9,096 bases of DNA. It comes from UBA2272 sp034368805. GTDB lineage: Bacteria; Actinomycetota; Coriobacteriia; Anaerosomatales; Anaerosomataceae. The notes below the pieces were generated by a model. The model did not search any database. It worked only from the letters and a program-made list of their open reading frames with translations, and was not told the DNA's origin. Below are positions 6,418-9,096 of this stretch, in pieces; positions within the stretch are counted from its first letter, which is position 1; each line of letters begins with the position of its first letter. The stretch covers positions 1 to 9,096 of the forward strand of contig JAXMLJ010000041.1 of NCBI GenBank assembly GCA_034368805.1. Reading direction: 5' to 3'. Position numbers and translations under genes: made by a program.

Positions 6418-7327
6418 CGTGGACCTCCTTGGCGGTGATCGGGATGAAACCGGCATCACGGACCACAGAGTCCTGGACTGCGGGCGACAACACGTACTCG
6501 ATGTACGCGACGGCAGACTCGCTCACCTCTCCGTGTGTGAAGAAGTGCAAGACGCGCTGGATCGGGTAGTCCCCCGCGACCACGGCAGCCTCAGAAGGCT
6601 CGATGCCATCGACGGCAACCGCGCGCACATCATCGTTCACGAAACCGAGCGAGATGTACCCCACCGCGCCCGGGATATCGGAGACGACGGCGCGTACCTG
6701 CCCGGTCCCGGGGAGAATCACCGCACCGAGGTCGAAGCGGGCATCACCCATGACGATCTTGGAGAACGCTTCGCGAGTACCGGATGCCTCGTCGCGGTTG
6801 ACCAGCCCGATCTCCAGGTCCGGTCCACCGAGCTCACTCCAGTTAGTGATGACGCCGGCAAAGATCGAGCGAATCTCGAGGGTGGTCAGCTCGCGCACCG
6901 GGTTGTCCGGATGCACGATGACGGCGATAGCGTCGTAGGCGACCGGCGTGTCGGCCAGGTCGAGTTCGTACTCGGCCTCCTTGAGCTCGCGCGACGACGT
7001 CCCGATGTCCGACGAACCGGTCGAGACACTCTCGATGCCGGCCGACGAGCCCATCCCCGAAACGAGAATGGAGACGCCCGGGTGCGATTCGCCATACATC
7101 TCCCCAGCCACCTCGGCGATGGGCAGCAGCGTGGTCGAGCCGGACACCACGACCTCCTGCCGGCCCCCGTCCCCGGAGCAGCCGGACGTGAGCACGATGG
7201 ACAGCGAAAGCAGCGTGATGAGTGCTAGAGAATGACCGCGAGCGCACCGTGACGGCCTGTGCGGCCCTCGGAACGGTACGAATAGAAGCGATCGGTGTTG
7301 TGCGCGGTACAGATGCCGAGGTGCCAC
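6410..7327 (-). CDS. pstS: Phosphate-binding lipoprotein PstS (start uncertain)
   Basis: PstS is the extracytoplasmic phosphate receptor of the Pst importer, held to the membrane by an N-terminal lipid. The hydrophobic stretch LALITLLSLSIVLTSGC ends in a lipobox with the lipidated cysteine encoded at about 7178-7180. The mature part has the PstS phosphate-site signatures SGSTTLLPIAE, GMGSSAGI, SSDIGTSSREL and NRDEASGTREAF; the domain is full length at about 256 residues after the cysteine. The start is problematic. The only in-frame ATG, GTG or TTG before the signal peptide is GTG 7327, which would overlap pgeF by 103 bp and give an overlong basic leader of about 33 residues. The true start is more likely near 7230-7260, perhaps from a non-canonical codon or hidden by a one-base error (see findings). 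The stop overlaps pstC. Confidence 0.9.
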   Translation of the reverse strand: MAPRHLYRAQHRSLLFVPFRGPHRPSRCARGHSLALITLLSLSIVLTSGCSGDGGRQEVVVSGSTTLLPIAEVAGEMYGESHPGVSILVSGMGSSAGIESVSTGSSDIGTSSRELKEAEYELDLADTPVAYDAIAVIVHPDNPVRELTTLEIRSIFAGVITNWSELGGPDLEIGLVNRDEASGTREAFSKIVMGDARFDLGAVILPGTGQVRAVVSDIPGAVGYISLGFVNDDVRAVAVDGIEPSEAAVVAGDYPIQRVLHFFTHGEVSESAVAYIEYVLSPAVQDSVVRDAGFIPITAKEVHGG

Positions 7328-8019
7328 TGGCGCTCTTTCGGGACTCCTGATCGCTTAAGGTCCTCTGCGACCGCGGCCCCGAGGTCCAGGCGGGGCGTGG
7401 CCGCGGTAATCGTAACAAACGCGTTGTCGAAATGCGACACGCACTCGGGACCTACTTCGTAACAGCACTGTCCGATGTGCGCACCGATGAACGCGGTCAG
7501 GTCCTGCTCGCCAGGGAGCCGGGCGAGTGCACGCGCGGCCGCACCCGCGATCCCGCCTGCCGCGCCCCTCCAGCCCGCGTGGACCACCGCGACGGCGGGC
7601 ACGGACGGGCGAGCGAGTACGACCGGGACGCAGTCGGCGTAGAGCAGGAGCAGAGGCACGCCGGGGGTCCGCGTCCAGAGCGCGTCGGTGTCGGCAAGCG
7701 GTGGTCGTTCGCCGTCTGCGAACGAACCGGAACCCGCGTTCGCCAGCGTGACCTCGCACGACGCCGTCCCATGGATCTGCCCGGCTGTCGTGAGCTGGTC
7801 GCGCAAGGGGGCGATGCCAAGTGCCGAGAGCAGACGGCCACGGTTGATATCAACGGCTCCCGGATCGTCCCCGACGTGCGATGCGAGGTCGAGGGACGTA
7901 TAGGGATCGGTGCTCACGCCACCGGATCTCTCAGAGAACACGACTCCGATCCCGGATTCGGCGAACAGCGAGGGGACGACGTGCATCGCGACCCCGTCAC
8001 GCACGACACGCTCGAACAC
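7225..8019 (-). CDS. pgeF: PgeF (YfiH/YlmD) laccase-domain peptidoglycan-editing factor
   Basis: This is a 264-residue single-domain protein of the multicopper polyphenol oxidase-like family (YfiH in E. coli, YlmD in Bacillus). E. coli PgeF prevents misincorporation of L-serine for L-alanine in UDP-MurNAc-peptides; other members have purine-nucleoside phosphorylase or oxidoreductase activities, so the exact chemistry here is inferred. The conserved His-Cys-His metal triad is visible: H83 (A-G-Q-I-H-G), C130 (Y-A-D-C-V-P-V) and H147 (V-V-H-A-G-W-R-G). IGQCCYEVG and the C-terminal FYSYRSEGRTGRHGA are also typical. The start is GTG 8019 with GGAGG eight bases upstream. It is the first minus-strand gene after ftsZ, separated from it by the plus-strand membrane gene. 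Its stop lies inside the stretch that also encodes the pstS leader. Confidence 0.93.
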   Translation of the reverse strand: MFERVVRDGVAMHVVPSLFAESGIGVVFSERSGGVSTDPYTSLDLASHVGDDPGAVDINRGRLLSALGIAPLRDQLTTAGQIHGTASCEVTLANAGSGSFADGERPPLADTDALWTRTPGVPLLLLYADCVPVVLARPSVPAVAVVHAGWRGAAGGIAGAAARALARLPGEQDLTAFIGAHIGQCCYEVGPECVSHFDNAFVTITAATPRLDLGAAVAEDLKRSGVPKERQWHLGICTAHNTDRFYSYRSEGRTGRHGALAVIL

Positions 8020-8100
8020 GCCTGCTCCCTCCGCTCGGCGCTGGAAGCCCTGCCCAGCCTGATGTTGGCAACCCCACAGTATTACGTCACACTCGCAGAA

Positions 8101-8141
8101 GCGATGCGCGCATGCGCCATCGCCATGGTGTTACCACATGG
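8101..8141. promoter_or_regulatory. Two adjacent dyads in the divergent pgeF / membrane-protein gap
   Basis: The 150 bp between the divergent starts of pgeF and the plus-strand gene holds two inverted repeats. At 8101-8123, GCGATG pairs with CATCGC around the inner palindrome GCGCATGCGC (one bulged base). At 8123-8141, CCATG pairs with CATGG, and an alternative inner pairing TGGT-GTT-ACCA also exists. They lie 29-69 bp ahead of the plus-strand ATG and could be operators or 5'-UTR structure. I see no convincing -10/-35 pair for either gene. Confidence 0.25.
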
Positions 8142-8169
8142 CTGCTCGCTGAAAGGGGGTGACACGACT

Positions 8170-8676
8170 ATGAAGCGGTCATTCTCGTTTGTCTCCTCGC
8201 TCTCGGTGGGCACCCTCGCCTTGCTTACTGCGGCGCCCGCCTTCGCGCAGGACTACTACGGAGGGGACGATGCCGCGCTTGGCATCGTCTGCGGCGTCTA
8301 CGCATGCCTTGGCGTCTTCGGGCTCATCTCGCTGGTCTTCTGGATTTGGATGCTCGTCGACGTCATCGCCCGACAGGAGTACGAGTTCCCAAACTCGAGC
8401 GGCAACTCGAAGACCCTGTGGCTGGTGATCATGTTCGCATCGTGGCTGCTTGGCGCCGCGCTGATCGCCGCGATCGTGTACTACTTCATGGTGTTCAAGA
8501 AGATCAAGCGCGGAAAGGGCGGCCCGCCCGCTGCCGGTGGCTACCAAGCCCCGATGGCACCGCAGGTCCCGATGGCACCGCAGGCCCCGCCGATGGCGCC
8601 ACCCGCTCCACCGGCACCACCGGCACCGCCTACACCACCTGCGCCCCCCGCTCCACCGGCACCGCCGGTCGAGTAG
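8170..8676 (+). CDS. Small membrane protein with signal peptide, PLDc_N-like two-helix domain and Pro-rich tail
   Basis: I do not recognise a named gene. The 168-residue product begins with a Sec signal peptide (residues 1-26, ending A-F-A before Q27). A short D/Y/G-rich stretch follows, then two hydrophobic segments at about 37-66 and 83-109. The pattern W-I-W-M-L-V-D followed by K-T-L-W and a glycine-containing second helix resembles the PLDc_N (cardiolipin synthase N-terminal-like) membrane domain, but no catalytic domain is present. A basic stretch K-K-I-K-R-G-K-G (110-117) marks the cytoplasmic border, and residues 119-168 are Pro/Ala/Met/Gln-rich, ending in repeated P-A-P-P units. ATG 8170 is preceded by AGGGGGTGA at 7-8 bp. 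The frame is open far upstream, but that part is the antisense of pgeF. It is the only plus-strand gene, is convergent with ftsZ, and has its own terminator. Function is unknown. Confidence 0.85.
   Translation: MKRSFSFVSSLSVGTLALLTAAPAFAQDYYGGDDAALGIVCGVYACLGVFGLISLVFWIWMLVDVIARQEYEFPNSSGNSKTLWLVIMFASWLLGAALIAAIVYYFMVFKKIKRGKGGPPAAGGYQAPMAPQVPMAPQAPPMAPPAPPAPPAPPTPPAPPAPPAPPVE
8602..8663 (+). repeat. Internal direct repeat coding for the P-A-P-P tail
   Basis: A 17-bp sequence (CCCGCTCCACCGGCACC) occurs at 8602-8618 and again, identically, at 8647-8663. The 45-bp offset is 15 codons, so the reading frame is kept. Between the copies are further C/A-rich triplets coding for Pro and Ala. Such repeats can expand or contract by slippage, so tail length may vary between strains. 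Confidence 0.7.
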
Positions 8677-8701
8677 AGCGCAACCGCCGCACTACGGCGC
8701 G

Positions 8702-8735
8702 AAGGCCTGTCGCAGCGATGCGGCAGGCCTTTGTT
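8702..8735 (+). terminator. Rho-independent terminator after the plus-strand membrane gene
   Basis: The 13-bp stem AAGGCCTGTCGCA pairs with TGCGGCAGGCCTT (one G-T wobble) around the loop GCGA, a GNRA-type tetraloop. It is followed directly by T and GTT, giving TTTGTT across the stem end. It begins 26 bp after the stop codon at 8676. Read from the minus strand the same stem is followed by CGCGCC, a poor tract, so it mainly serves the plus-strand gene. Confidence 0.85.
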
Positions 8736-8772
8736 CATGCCGGACGTCCCGACACGTACCCGGGAATGCGGA

Positions 8773-8810
8773 CCGCCGCATGACGGAGCGCTACGCTCGT
8801 CACACGGCGG
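8773..8810. repeat. Imperfect long inverted repeat downstream of ftsZ
   Basis: CCGCCG (8773-8778) pairs with CGGCGG (8805-8810); inside, TGACGGAGCG (8781-8790) pairs with CGCTCGTCA (8794-8802) with one bulged G and the loop CTA. The whole could fold into a hairpin of about 15 bp with a small CA/CA internal mismatch. No T-tract follows on either strand, so it is not a classical terminator. It lies 40 bp past the ftsZ stop and could act as an RNA 3' structure for the ftsZ transcript. Confidence 0.4.
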
Positions 8811-8849
8811 CACCACTGCAACGAGTCCGTACGAACGACCCGTGGTCTT

Positions 8850-9096
8850 CTACAGATTGCGTCGCTTCAGAAACGCGGGGATGTCGAGATCCTCCTCGCC
8901 TGCACTCGATGGCAGGTCGAACGTCGGGATGCGCGGACCCTCATCCTCAGCTGTCACCGCGTCGAACTCCATGGTCTCCTGGCGGCGCTTCGCGCCGAAC
9001 CCGGTCGCGATGACCGTCACGCGGATCTGGTCCATCATCGAATCGTCGATCACGGCGCCGAAGATGATGTTCGCATCCGGGTGCGCCGCCGCCTGA
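8850..9096 (-). CDS. ftsZ: FtsZ, C-terminal part (5' end cut by window edge)
   Basis: FtsZ is the tubulin-like GTPase that forms the division ring. Only the last 81 residues are in the window. They begin in the C-terminal domain with HPDANIIFGAVIDDSMMDQI and VTVIATGF, which are diagnostic of FtsZ. A short acidic linker of about 35-40 residues follows, then the conserved C-terminal peptide DIPAFLKRRNL, the docking site for SepF and other partners. SepF is encoded in the same window. The next gene on this strand, pgeF, is 830 bp away because the convergent membrane-protein gene intervenes, so read-through from ftsZ into the pst-division run is doubtful. Confidence 0.97.
   Translation of the reverse strand, partial: QAAAHPDANIIFGAVIDDSMMDQIRVTVIATGFGAKRRQETMEFDAVTAEDEGPRIPTFDLPSSAGEEDLDIPAFLKRRNL

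Noticed and set aside
4633..6438. A 601-codon open frame on the plus strand, antisense to pstA and pstC
   Set aside because: The translation is dominated by R, H, D and E in a pattern typical of the complement of GC-rich codons, with no domain or ribosome site, while the opposite strand carries unmistakable permeases.
7432..8169. Upstream extension of the plus-strand membrane gene to a 414-residue product
   Set aside because: The extra part is antisense to pgeF and low in hydrophobic residues. A Shine-Dalgarno and a signal peptide begin precisely at 8170.
8602..8663. CRISPR-like or tandem-array repeat
   Set aside because: There are only two copies, they are coding and in frame, and the unit simply reflects Pro/Ala codon repetition.

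Overview
The window is GC-rich bacterial DNA from the cell-division neighbourhood downstream of ftsZ. The gene set (FtsZ with a SepF-binding tail, PgeF, YggS, SepF, ProC, YggT, DivIVA) fits a Gram-positive lineage. High GC together with SepF and DivIVA points to Actinobacteria; a Coriobacteriia-like or other deep-branching actinobacterium is my inference, because no marker in the window fixes the taxon. Twelve of the thirteen genes lie on the minus strand, so the biological reading order runs from position 9096 down to 1.

Layout in transcription order (minus strand): 3' end of ftsZ (8850-9096, cut by the window edge); pgeF, a laccase-domain peptidoglycan-editing factor (7225-8019); pstS-pstC-pstA-pstB, a complete high-affinity phosphate ABC importer (3836-7327); phoU (3057-3737); yggS, a PLP-homeostasis protein (2380-3060); sepF (1821-2351); proC (1004-1834); yggT (753-1007); and divIVA (1-697, C-terminus cut by the edge). 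Spacing is tight. Stop/start overlaps are seen at pstS/pstC, pstA/pstB, phoU/yggS, sepF/proC and proC/yggT, and pstC and pstA are 3 bp apart. The gaps over 40 bp inside this run are 98 bp before phoU and 55 bp before divIVA. The one plus-strand gene (8170-8676) lies between ftsZ and pgeF. It encodes a small secreted-start, two-helix membrane protein with a proline-rich tail and is followed by a strong rho-independent terminator.

The most notable point is the order. In many Gram-positive genomes pgeF(ylmD), yggS(ylmE), sepF, yggT(ylmG) and divIVA follow ftsZ as a block. Here a whole pstSCAB-phoU locus sits between pgeF and yggS, and phoU overlaps yggS by a GTGA junction. The 98 bp gap before phoU holds a perfect TATAAT and a 7-4-7 direct repeat resembling a PHO box. 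Together these suggest that phosphate supply could influence expression of the downstream division genes; this is a hypothesis.

Other oddities are that pstS has no ATG, GTG or TTG start near its signal peptide, and that two dyads precede the plus-strand membrane gene. I found no tRNA, rRNA, CRISPR array, insertion sequence or origin. No gap between genes exceeds 300 bp.
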